A stretch of 64,000 nucleotides of DNA from Ehretia macrophylla (lineage: Eukaryota; Streptophyta; Magnoliopsida; Boraginales; Ehretiaceae), in contig CM075783.1 in the NCBI GenBank assembly GCA_037974665.1, forward strand, positions 13,858,762 to 13,922,761, given 5' to 3'. Position numbers and translations under genes: made by a program. Under the pieces are notes generated by a model. That model was not told where the DNA came from. It did not search any database and saw nothing but the letters and a program-made list of their open reading frames with translations. Numbering within the stretch: the first letter of the stretch is position 1; every line of letters starts with the position of its first letter. Below, piece after piece: positions 38,705 to 50,779 of the stretch.

Positions 38705-38775
38705 TTGAACCCGAAGTAGGATTCGAACCTACCTTTATTCAGATAAACTGATCGCTCTACCAACTAGCCTTCCGG
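38705..38775 (-). pseudogene. tRNA-like sequence, degenerate, identity unresolved
   Basis: On the minus strand, ACCCGGA and TTCGGGT form a full 7-pair acceptor stem. GGTAGAGC and the T arm GTAGG-TTCGAAT-CCTAC are perfect tRNA hallmarks. The D stem has one mismatch. The anticodon stem TCAG/CTGA closes a loop of only five bases (TTTAT), so the anticodon cannot be read with confidence and the gene is probably dead. It matches no plant organelle tRNA I can name. Confidence 0.7.
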
Positions 38776-41700
38776 GTGGGCTTAAGACACTGATTTGCTA
38801 GATCTATATACAACCTTCTTGTATCATGGGTTTGAATCCCATAAGAGCTACATAACCATGTAGCGTTGGGCTTAACCGAGACCAGACATCTGCTTTTACT
38901 GCCATTGGTTTTGTTCGTCGTGGCGAAGTGGTCCATAATTCGCTTAGTACTCGGTATAACTCATGCGTGAAAGAAAGCCCTTTACACGCCTTTTGAGACA
39001 CTGAATGAAACTTTCATAAAATGCCTTTCTTTCTGGCTTACTATTCTTTTCTTTGGCAGAGGGGTTGTCGGGTGATTCGAAAGAGGTTTTTCCTAGCGTT
39101 TGAGGAAAGGTGGAATCGTTGGTAGGTTTCGGGTTCAGAAGCTAAACGGGTAACTCAAGGACTCCGATCAGAGGAGTCTTATTATCGGGAATGGGCCACT
39201 CCAGATCGAAGTACTACGGCGTCGTCATCACCTGACACGTGCTAGCCCGCCTTTGGTCTTTTGGTAGTGCCCAGCTCTACTTAAGGCAACAAAGGAGCCC
39301 TTACCCAGACTAGACGGACCCAGATAATCAATGTATTCATAGTACCCCTCCCCTTGATTTGACAATGATCGATGCCCTGCCCTCCAATTTCAGGGGCCTC
39401 CCTATACGATGAGATGCGGCCGTCACGTCAATATCACAGGCTTTTAGTAAAGCAATGCACCTGGCTCATACAGATAACGAAAAGAAAGACTTAACCAGAG
39501 AATATCACTTACGGCACGAAAAGAAGTCGATAGGCAAGAGCTCGCTTCCCTCGGATAGTGGCAGACAGAAAGGAGTAGTTCGCTCAGATAGGCCATACTA
39601 AAAAACTTTTTAATAAACTAGATTACATTCGCCTATCAAGGCTAAGTCGAAGCGTATCACAATCCCAAGGTCGGCCTACAAATATCACTTTTAGGTCTCC
39701 TTCTTTCCAACGGAGGGAGCAAGGAAATTCTGAGGCTCTACCCCCTTAAAGAAAGTACTGCTACACGGAATAAGCCAATCTATCTACATGATTATCACAT
39801 CTTGATCTTTCCACATTCGTATCATTGGGTAAAGCTTTTTTCTTCACTATTGCCAGTTGGTTCAGCGCCTCTCTTTCTAGGTGCGTTAGGATGTGACCCC
39901 CTTCAATTGTTAGATATTTCCCTTTATGACTCGTCTTCTTTTATATGGTCTATTTGGAGATACTAAGCCTGGAATAAGTTTCGATCTATGGCAATTTCTT
40001 TGTAGTATTTGTAGTAACAAGGCCAGTTAAAGCTGTCAGATATAGGAGAGACTGCCTACTTCAAGTTCAAGGCAGGCTAGCTCAGTACACGATTCCCTTC
40101 CTTTAAATAGAGCTACTTCCCGCTCTTCTGTCTGTCATCTGTCAACAGGTAACGGTCGCATCTGTCCAGTAACTGTCCTGTAGGCGGTCCAATCGCTCAT
40201 CCATCCACGAGTCCTGCAAAGAGTGTCCTCTAGCTTCTGTTATGAGTAAATTTCTATTGACTATTTGATCGAAAAAAAAGTCCTGTGAAAGCCAATAGAG
40301 AGCTATACGGTCCATTAACGTTGCAACATTGGCCTTCTTTATGTGCTCTAGTCGAAGTTGTAAGCAAGCCAGCCTTTTAAAATACTTGTCCAATCCAGCA
40401 GCTGGATCTCTGCCTTTCCAACCAAAGAGAGGACTAGCATAGTAAATCGATCTATTCAATAGCATAGAGAATAGTACGTTTAGAATGACAAGGGCTAGGG
40501 CTAAAGCAATGAGGATTGGATTTATATGGATTTGGGTAGTCTCCCGCTACACCTTCACAGCAAGGAAAAAATCTCATCTTCATATCTTAATGGGAACATT
40601 CGGTCATAGGCCATTTCCCCTTTCCATCCCATTGAGCATCTTGTTCTCCTTTTCACATGAGAGCCTATTATCTATGATCCCTGATCTTGCCGCTTGAAAA
40701 GGGCCTTCTTTAAGGAATAGAGCCCAAATCCAGGTAAGAAGATGCATCAAGCCAAGCCTCACAGCACAGGAGAGGTGTAGGAGTAGGAAGATGAGCTTTT
40801 TTATAGATGGTCAAAGCGCTCAAACCTGCTTACAGGACGAATTTGAAAAGGAGATTGTACCAAGTCAAGATACGAAAAGATGTGCTGCACGACTCAGTTG
40901 ACCACAAGGGGCATAGTCAGGAGGGTGTAAAGGACTGGAGATTGATCAAATTTTCCTTCTTCCATTAGCTCCTATTACAGGTTTTCCTTTGAGATACAGT
41001 CATGACGGGCCACTGCCTTAAAGTGTTTGAATTAGGGATTTTTTCTATAATGCCCTTATCACGATCTAGCCCCTTGTCTATATCATGGTCTGTTTTCATA
41101 TAACCTTACTACTGTATGGCTTGCTAAATAAAGCGCTGTGGGATCAATCATTGCATTTATCCATTCATAACCATCATATACGCTCTTGAAAGAAAAGGGA
41201 TAGAATGACAGTCTATCAGTCTTACCAGCATGCATACAAAAGGGAGTGTACTTGCCTATCAGCTGCTTAAACAGATAAGATTCATATTAATTATATAAGG
41301 AATAAGGATCCCATATCGGTCGAATGAAGATGGATGGGTTTAGATAGGTTCGTTCCAACCTGCTCTTTGGGACCATGAAAGAAGCAGGATCCAGCGCTGT
41401 TAAACGAGAGTACTTTATACTTGTTAACGATCAGGTAGCCGCCTAATAGAGTGAGTGGCGGATACGGATCCATACTCCCGGCAGGATGTCGAAAGTGCTA
41501 GTTAAACGGTGGTTTTGGCCCCCTGCTGCAAAGCTGGGATCCTAGGGATAGGCATTGTTCGCCTTGTGCTTGGACCTGCAAGGAGGAAGAGATAGCACAG
41601 TCTTATAGGGGGCCTCGCAATCTGTTGAGGGGAGGGAAAAAGAAACCTACAGCACCCCTTGAGTAGGACAAGAGAGGACTCCTTACTCTATCCTTATGGG

Positions 41701-44700
41701 AATGTCATTGCATGAAGGGACCTTGAGGGTTGGCTTACTCTACGTTCGAAAGAAGTATTACATCAACCATAGATAGGGAGCAAAGTCAGATTGGTGTCAT
41801 AGCAAGAGTTAGGCCCTTGTTTCATGGATCGTATGAAAGGGCTCTTTTGGCTTATGGAATCTATAGAACTCGCTCGAGAAGACAAAAGAGGGAATGGAAG
41901 GTACTATAGGAGAAGGCTTCGTGTCTTTCCCCGATTCAAGAATAACGAATCTAATCTTTGTTCTATGTCTTGGAATAAGCAAGTCAATGTGCCCGCTATG
42001 GTGTATGAGCAAATGATCTGATCCTATGTGCCTTTCTCCTTTTAGTGAAACCAACCTCCCTTAGCTCGTGTTATCATAACAGTGCCAAGTAACTTCATCC
42101 AGTGAAAAAAGAAGGATAGGATTCTAGGGCTTGAATGAGAAAAATCAGAGCCCATTCCAGACTTCTACCTCTATGAGGCTTTGTGGTGCTGGGCTGGGTC
42201 TTCTTATAAGCCGTAGCATTTAAGGCTCCGTATAGACAGACCTAGACTACGAAGTGCAGACGGTGGGTAAGGAATCTTCTCACGCAGAAGCAGAAGGAAA
42301 GGAAAGGAATTATTTGCATTGAAGCTGAGGGCGGTGGGTTGGAAAAGTACGGTAGTCTACGTTAGTAGTGATTCGCCTGTCGGAGTAAAGAGAATGGCAG
42401 GTCTTGAGTTATAGGTCATACCCTTGAGGACCAGATTCACCCTCATTTTCTATCTTTTTAGTGAAATATCGAACCTTTACTATATAGTAAATATAGTCAA
42501 AGATATCCCCAGTCAATCTCCAAGAGTCCCTTTTTAGGTTTAGGAAAGAAAGTCCACCTGCCAAGCCCAACCTCTTAATAGCTTCCTTTACTTTAGGTCT
42601 TAAAATAGCCTTCCTTACCAACAAGGGCTTAGTTAACTTAACGTATAGTCCGTTTTTCTCCCCTACGGAAAAGGTTCTTTCACCTATCACGAAAGCTCAG
42701 ATCTGGGCGCGGGCGGACGTGGACATCGCGGTAGTCATTTAGAGCAGATTTGATCAGTCAGAAGGAATCGAAGGAAAGCTACTTGATTGACTAGACAAAG
42801 ACTAGCTCAACCTTCCTTTACTCGAGCTGAATCTTGATTAAGTTAAGTCAGAAAGGTTGAATTTCTATTGAAGCAGGAAGCCTAAATATTAAGACCGAAT
42901 GAAGTGAATGTTAAAGCATCTAATGCCTGCCCCGGTCTTTCTATCTCTTTGAAGATGGAACTTTCGATTCGAGACAATTCCAACAAGAAAGAGAAGCTAG
43001 GCTCGGCTTGGATTTGAGCTACTAACGAAGAAAAAAGCTTGGAGCTCCGTAAAATGAAATTGCTCAATCTGAACTTCTAACTTTAGAGATTGGCTTGGAA
43101 CTAGCTGAACCTGCCTGAACTGATTGACTCGCTCATCAAGCTTCCAATGCAGTCTTATCTTCTATGCGATATATGCGTTCAGTTGAAGTTCTTCGCCTTG
43201 GTCTACTCCCTCATGTAGTGAGTCGAGGTCTGTCCCTAAGGAGAAAGACGAAGCAAAACCCCAACGATTAGATTATAGGGTTGGACCCCTTTTCAAGAAG
43301 GAGCCTGAAGGTGCCGAAAATAGGGCTTTTATCACGTTTGAGAGTTATGGGAAGGTTCCCTCTTTGGCAGAAAGTGGAAAGTCTTCGAGTATCGTCGTCC
43401 TTCTATTGATAGATTCAGGATTCGGATAGATGAAGAGAAGGCCAACTTATCTCGATCTGGTCATTCACCCGATATGGGAATACCTTTTAGTAAGGCAAGA
43501 CTCGAAAAAAGTCCGATTGAACTGGCAACCGAAGATGTGAAGAAATCGACTGCATTAGCACTTCATAAGGGAATACCGGACTCAGTAAATTCTTTAGTTG
43601 ACATCGAGACCAAGTCCCATTGAATCTCTTGGAGGAAGATCAGTAGGCGAGGAGTGAGGCGATTTGTTGCCCATTCCATTACTTTCACGTAAATTACTTA
43701 TGAGTCAATACCCCGAACTCCACTCTTTTGAATAAGCAATCTTCTTTCGACTGGGCCTAAGATCAGGAGCAATTTAGCTTTGGCATTGGATCGCTTTCTT
43801 CTGTTCTAGAGATAGGGATCCAGCTCCTCTGAGTGATCTATCTAGATTTCGAAATAGAAATGGGCAAGGAAGATAAGCCAAGCCAAGGGGCGAAGTGGTC
43901 CAATTCAATGTTTTATTGTTACGTATAGTAACTCTCCTGTTAGGAATCGATCTCACTGCTTATCCTATAGATAGAGAGTGTCGGCAATCACCTCCACTAT
44001 TTCAGCTGTTGTCAGCATAACTACTTCGGTAGTATACTTATCTACACAGATAATTCGTACAATGATTAGCAGACCCTTCTCAACTCTAGCGATTTCAATC
44101 GAACCAGTTTCTAATTACTTTGCAAAGCGTTAGCACTAGCCAAGTCAATGGTTCAAGTATCAATGAAAGTCTCTATTTCAGTAAAGTAGAAATGACAGCA
44201 GTTTAGGTAACAGAAGACAATGCCTGCTAGAGGTATGATTCCGATCTTTGCGCAAGCAATAGCAATAATATATGCTATTTTCTTTTTGGCACAGCTCCTC
44301 TTTAATGCCAGTGGTGTGAGGGAGTTCGCTGGGGAAGTTAACTCTTTCAGTTGCTGCTCTGGGAGGAGGTTGAATCATTAGTAAAGATATCCATGCACAG
44401 TAAAGATCAATAGGTTGAAATCAGATAAAGGCAAATATGGCTTTGAGGAAGAATACGAACGGGATTCCACATTCATAGGCTGTTAGGGAGGTTTGGATAG
44501 GACACTGAAAGCTTAGCTTAGTAAGGAAATGAACTTCTTGCACAATGGAAAGAAGAGGTTGTTAGAGAAGGAGCAGCTTCTGAGGAAGCATCCAATTCCC
44601 AGTGGTATCGTATAATAAGAGAGAGGGTAGCTAGGATGAAGGCTAGCCCAGTTTCACCTTGATTCTACTTATTTTGTTGCCTTTACTGTCGAGATTCTGT

Positions 44701-47700
44701 TGATGTTCAGTCTACCTTCGTACAAGATCGAAGAAAGAAGGTTTTTTCTCATTCTTAAACTATGTTCATACGGATGAAATCAAAAAGGCCATATAATATA
44801 ACTGGCAGCTTTAATTAATGAAAAGAAAAGCGAAGGCCCGCCATCAGCTAGCATTGTGCTTTGGAATCGATTTCTTATCAATGGCCGATTGATAATGTGA
44901 TTAGCCTTTTCTTAACTGATTGAGATGTATATCGATCAGCGGAAGCCACTCTTTATGCAAGACTTTGATATCCCCTCTCTTTAAAATGAAAAGTAAGAGG
45001 TCTTCGAGCCTCCTGCGCAATCTATGGCAGGACCGCCCGTCTCTACTTCTATGACTCTATATAAGAGATCCAGTTCTGTCATTAGCTCTGTGATTTGTTG
45101 AATAGTGCACTTCTCCTCTTTGATTTTTGGGAAAGGAAGGGAAGAAGTCCTTCTTCGCCGTATCTAGCTCCTTTTGGAAATGGAAAGAAATCGCATTGAA
45201 ATAGGTCATCAAAGTAGAAATTTAATAAAATCGGGGCAGCTACAGGTGGCAGTCCTTTGTTTGGCAATACATTCTCTCCGGACTCAGTTACAACAGTAAT
45301 TTCCATATATGAAGCAATTAGCTCCATCAGAAATGGATCCTTTACTGCAAATGAGACTTTCCAAGAGTCTTGCGGCTTTTTAAGGAGGAAGCATGATCGC
45401 AAAGCAAGAGCTTTTCAGCCTTCCCCCAGCCAGAAATGTGAGCTAGGTAATCTCTTTCACTCTTCTCCTTTCTACATGCGAAAGAACAAGGACCCTCTTT
45501 TCATTGAAAATTAGATTGATCATTCCAACAAGAGACGTTAGAAGGACTTTTTCCCTGGGATCTACTAAAATAGAATAGAAATGATTGGGTTTACCCGTAA
45601 CTGGGGATCTCAAATCAAAATCAAAGGGCTTGACCCGGATCGGCACGAACGGACTTTAATTTGTTCACCCTTTTTCTATGCGAATGCTCGATCTCCTGCT
45701 TGTGTTTAACGATCTCAAAACACTGACCTGAAGTAAAGGAGGTTCCAGCGGGAGGAGAGCCGAGGCGCGTGGCTCGATGGAAATTCCAGTAAAATAAGGG
45801 AGAAAGGATGGGATTGACTGCTTGCTTTGAATAGATTAGGTATAACGAGAGGAAAGCCGGTTCAATGGTAGTTCTTTTAATCATAGTAGTTGGCGAGCGG
45901 TCTTCTTTTATTTAATGGGTGCGATTTCATTGCCTGGTGTTTTTAATTAAGATTCATGGATGCTGCAAAAAAAGATCGTAAGTAAGATACGTCTCGTTCT
46001 CTTCCTTCGATTGAGAAGAGGTGCTTTAGCCTTCACCCCGGAAGTGACTGAACGGGACTTTGGGCGGTATACCCGTCTCCTACTATTTAACATTTTGGCT
46101 TAGGCTTTCTCTGGCCTGGCTTGGAAGAACTAGGCTTTTCCATTCCCAATGGCTTTTTTCCAAGGTCGAACTTCTTCGACATGGTTCTTACCAACCAAAC
46201 GATTTTATCCCTACGCCCTGCTCCCGCTTGCCTTGCTACCAGACCCAAAAAAGAAATAGGGTAAGGGCCTACCGATTACTATTTATCATTAGTAATAATC
46301 AATTTAGTTCCCTTAAACTAGTAAATTGCACAGCAGTAAGAAGGGTCTCTCTTAGCCCTCGTTAGGTAAGGCAGTTCACTCGTAAGGCAAGGTCTCTATT
46401 CATACATTTCTTTTTCGATTCAAAGAATAGCTATCTTTCACAACCATGATAACTCCATTTAAATTAAAGGGATCCACTAACCCCATTTGAGTTGGACGAC
46501 AAGAAGGATGTCGGACTCTACTTTTGAGATAGGAAATTGAGTTCCTAAAACAACTCAAACGAGATAGCCACTCGTTCTTTCAATTGCCTTTTTACCTCTG
46601 ATAGACCATGAGCTCTGGGCGCATATGATTCGTCTGTCAGGACAATCCTCTATGTGACGAGTTATTTGCTATGTCTCGCTGACTCCTACTGCCCACAGAT
46701 TATTCCTTCCCCCAGAATGCCTTATTTTCATATAAAAAGGAAGAGCCTAACTTGCTGGGCCACAGGAAGAGTAATCTCTGTGTCTAATCACCGAGTTCAC
46801 ATGGACCAGATCTGGGACTCTCCACTTTCTGTTATCGTTTCATACTACTATAATAGGCATGATCCCAATAATTCATGTCCGCTGCTGTGGCTTAGCCCTT
46901 CTACGTACTGGCTTTGTCTCGTACGATGTCAGCGGTCTTGTAGGCTCTTCTTCGTACTAGCTTTGTTAACTGGAGTTCCCCATGTAAGCGATTATAGCCA
47001 GTCGCCTCTACTTTAGCCTTACCAGCTACTGTTGAGGAAGTCACTGTTTTTACTATTTCAAATAGGGTGTATACCAATGGATGGGACTTTTCTAAATGCT
47101 ACTTGGCTAGCTTTCCTACTTCTGTGCTTGTTATTAAGAATCTAGAAAATAGATATCTACCTTAGGGCTTTAGGGGCATATGAACGTTAGCCAGACAAGT
47201 CCAACGACGAAAGAAATGGATTAAACTATTGATTGGGGTCAGCAGTGACTGAAATCCCAGCAGTAGAACTACTGTGTTCATCACCTACCTCTCCAGCGGA
47301 GGAATAAACCGATCCTTTTATGCCGGATTAGCGTTATGCCCTTTTTTTCGGATAGAGAGTTGGGATCCGACCCGCCTCAGTCTTGAATGTAGCTTTTGAG
47401 TCATTTCCCACTTAACAAGGAGTTGGTCGCTCATCCTCTGGCGAACAAAGTATGGAACCGAGACAAGGATAAGAAAGTGGTGGGGGATTTGGAAAGAATG
47501 GCTTTATAGCCACCCTGATTTAATTATCGTATTTGAATAAAGCGATGTGAAGTCAACCTCAATGGAAAATGGAAGGTGACCAAGGGGAAGTGAAAGAGTG
47601 TACTATCGAATAAGGATGTGACTATTTCTTGTTTTTGTCTATGATCAGCTTCGCCTTAGATCTGAGTGGTAGTTTTGCGGCTTGATAGACAGCAGACGCA

Positions 47701-50639
47701 CGATCCATCCATCGATCTCTCTCCGGAGCTTTATACGTGGAAGGAGCATAGTTTACGGGTCCAAAAAGCTTGTCTTCGGTCTGTCAATCCACTTCCTTCT
47801 CTATTCGAGCACCCCGGCTTTAGTACGACCACTCAGAATCCACCGATTTTCAATTATGAAATTGAGCCATGCCACGTATCAGGGCATTAACTGCTCTAAG
47901 CTAAGAGCATGACCCGGATTCAAGTACTGAGACTGATCTACGGACCAGCCTGGGATAAGCGGTTCGTTATCGCCTATCGGCTCCAGTTTCTTCATATTGG
48001 TTGTTCTCTTCCCCTTCTTCTGGTACTGGTACCAAGTCGGAAAGTCAGCTATGAGTGAATAGTCGGATCTGTAATTTCTTGTGAGTAGCTCATCTTCTCT
48101 GATCTTTCTAGTAAGCTGTCCCGCCTAAAAGAAGCAAGCAAAGCTAGCCCCAGAAGACGGTCAAGGAATCTCACCTTACCCGGACCAGCATTTCCTATAA
48201 AAATGGCAGAGGGAATGTGAACATAGATAGTAGACCCGCAGGTCTTAGTTTCTCCCCGGCTTCCATTTCTAACTCATTTTAACCTACGACTTCATCTTCT
48301 TAGTCTACCTTACTTAATTCCCTCTTTCCCCTCCAGTTTGGCTTTCAACTGAAGCAAGGGGCTCTCTTACAACTGATTCGGAAAACAAGCTCTCTCTTGG
48401 CCTGCCTAAAAAAATGCCTAAAAGGGCTTTGATGCAATCGGTGAATCGATAGAAGGCTCGGTCTCAAACAGTTCGTATTCCTGCTTTCAGTCCATTCCTA
48501 GCTTGCCTTATTCTTTTTCTTTCCCTTTAGGTTAGGGATCTAACCGACTTATTGGATCAATACTTGCCCATTAGTTAATGCCTTACCCGAACTACCAGCT
48601 ATTTGAAAAAGGACTACTTCATCCCCAGAAGACGGCGAAGTAATATAATGTTGTTAAACTGAACCTTCTCATTTCGCCGACTTCCCTTACTCTGCTTTCG
48701 CTTTCCCATACTTTCTTTCTACGATGCAGGCATCAACCGGTACACCTTCAAGGGCTAGGAAGATGGAGTCTACTTATCTCCAACCCATGAACTTAGTCGG
48801 TTTCTCAGTTGGTTAGCTAGAGGAAGTAATGAAGTCCTCGTCCATTCTTAGTTAGCAAGGGAACTCTCCAGCCATTAAGTCATCTATGGGCCCATTCAAA
48901 GCCTTATTATTCCGATGGGAGAAGCTCATCAGGCATCCTATTACTAGTAGCGGATGTGCATGTCCGATGGATTGAAATATCTCATTTGGAATTCGATTTC
49001 CAGGAAGTGTAGCGAGTACTTGAGAATTTTTGGGATATCATGCCCCACGAGTTAGTTGCCAAGTGCCCTATAGGAGTACTTAGATCCCGAAGATTCCGGC
49101 CTTCACGTAAGAGAGTTTAGTTAGGAGTCCAAATTCCATCCTATAAATTGAAGGAAGGGAGCAAAGGCAGTTCTCTATGCCTTGAGTCTTGGGTTTAGTG
49201 AATAGGAAAATTAGGTTAGCCTTATTCCCTAGATGAGTGAATAGGCTGATCGAAGTCAAAGGAAAGCCCCCTTAGTGCACTTATTTTTTCCTAGAATCAG
49301 GGGTAAGCCATGGCATGATTCGGAATATATATGTGTTTATGAAGAAAGTAGGCTTTCAAGAATTTCTTTTGGGCCGAAAATAGAAGATCTAGATTAGATC
49401 CCTTCTCGATAGCTTTAGTCAGAGCTTATCCCTCGAAAAAAGGGTGACTATCACAATTAAATTCCACTGGTGAAGTTTTTTGTCTTAGGCTTCAAGCTAT
49501 CAGTCGAGGAAGTCAGTCTAAGCCCTAAGCCAAGATCTGCTTTTTGCCAGTCAACTCTCTTTAGAAAAGTCTCAAGCACTTAACCACTTATTTAGGAAAA
49601 GAGAAAATATGTGGCATTGGTACACAGAATAAAAAGAAAGCTTGAAAGTTCAGTTAGAGTTCTATGTTAGGGTGACTCGATAGCTAGATTAATAGCCCTT
49701 TGTAAATTCTTTTATTCAGAAAGTAGGCATTTAGCCTCTAAGTCAACTTGTCGTTTGCCTTGTGGCTTGGATCGATGGAGAGTGAAGAAAGTTTCATTTC
49801 TCTCTATGGAAGCATCAGGAACAAGCAAAGATGCCACCGATTAAGAGTTGGAGATTGTGCTTCATATTCTTTATGTATGTATTATCCATTCATTCGGATT
49901 TCGAACAAGCCTTAGGTTGAATCCCGACATGGGCGAGTAGGGATTCTAGGACAGTTTCAAGCAGCTTCTTAGGGCTAGTTACTATCGTATCCAAATTCGC
50001 CTTAGCTAGCCAAGCTAGTTCGGTTCCTCCCTTTCCTGCTGGAGATTATTCAATTAGTACCTTCCCGCTACTCGAATCCCTTTTAATTAAACCCGATCTC
50101 AAGGTTCATTCTACAGCTGCCAAGCTTCCGCATTTACACGAGGGTGGTCTTCTCGCAACGATCTTCGTTTCTTCAGGAATGGTGTCAGTCAATTGGTGTA
50201 TAGGCCATCTCGGTCCAGTTCAGAATTGATCTCAATTATCAATCCCGCTTCCTTGTTAGCTGGGAAAGCCCTTCTATTTGAAGCAGAGAATGATCGATCG
50301 AAGACTGAGAAAGAGAACATACCCGGTTCTGACTCTTATGTTGAGGTCAGTGCAAGTCTGTCTATGATTAAGAGTCAAGTGCCTTTTGAAGGGGCATAAG
50401 CGCCATCAAGCATGTACCACTAAACTGGGGTGCTCTTTTCCCATCTGGGTGACGTGTAGTTCATTCAAAAGAGATCTTCTCTTATGCGTTATTCGACTAG
50501 ATCTCCTCCCGCCTAGTGATGATATAGCATAGGCTATAGCGAGGGAAAAGATCCATAGCAAAGACCAGTAAGCGCGCTTCCCGCATTCTATTCTTTGCTT
50601 TCCCTTCTTCTTTGCTTGATGCGCCGCTCGGTGTGCTCA
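38776..50639. other. Long gene-free stretch
   Basis: About 11.9 kb with no recognised gene. A second T-arm-like sequence (ATGGGTTTGAATCCCAT, about 38825-38841) lies beside the tRNA-like remnant but has no convincing partner stems. Frames over 100 codons at 40142-40465 (minus), 45082-45402 (minus), 46060-46365 (plus) and 46654-47016 (plus) have no recognisable domain; some of these may be chance. The minus strand at about 44205-44375 has a frameshifted membrane-protein-like frame (see findings). A promoter-like CGTAAGAGA is at 49106-49114. Confidence 0.5.
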
Positions 50640-50649
50640 GATGGTTCTG

Positions 50650-50779
50650 CTTCATGCTCGTCGACTCTGAGTTTGGGTTTCAATGAGTACCACGATCATA
50701 GCCCGTTAACAAAATCTCTCCAATTTCTGAGAAATTCATTAGATCCAGCTCCCTGACAGTTACAAAATAACATCTTCAT
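50650..50779 (-). mobile_element. LINE endonuclease N-terminal fragment
   Basis: On the minus strand, ATG 50779 starts MKMLFCNCQGAGSNEFLRNW, the typical opening of plant L1-type LINE ORF2, which normally reads M-x-x-x-x-W-N-C-x-G. Here the Trp is Cys. After a stop at about 50695, the +1 frame gives MIVVLIETQTQ, the next conserved endonuclease block with the catalytic Glu of the ETK/ETQ motif. Only about 45 codons remain. It covers a different part of the endonuclease from the copy at 27.5 kb, so the two could come from one element or two. Confidence 0.78.

Noticed and set aside
38825..38841. Second T-arm-like sequence beside the tRNA remnant
   Set aside because: The upstream half does not form a D arm or anticodon arm, and the acceptor halves pair at only five of seven positions.
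45082..45884. Run of minus-strand frames including LLNFYFDDL, recalling a reverse-transcriptase box
   Set aside because: No neighbouring RT motifs appear in the correct order, and the frames do not join into a recognisable polymerase.
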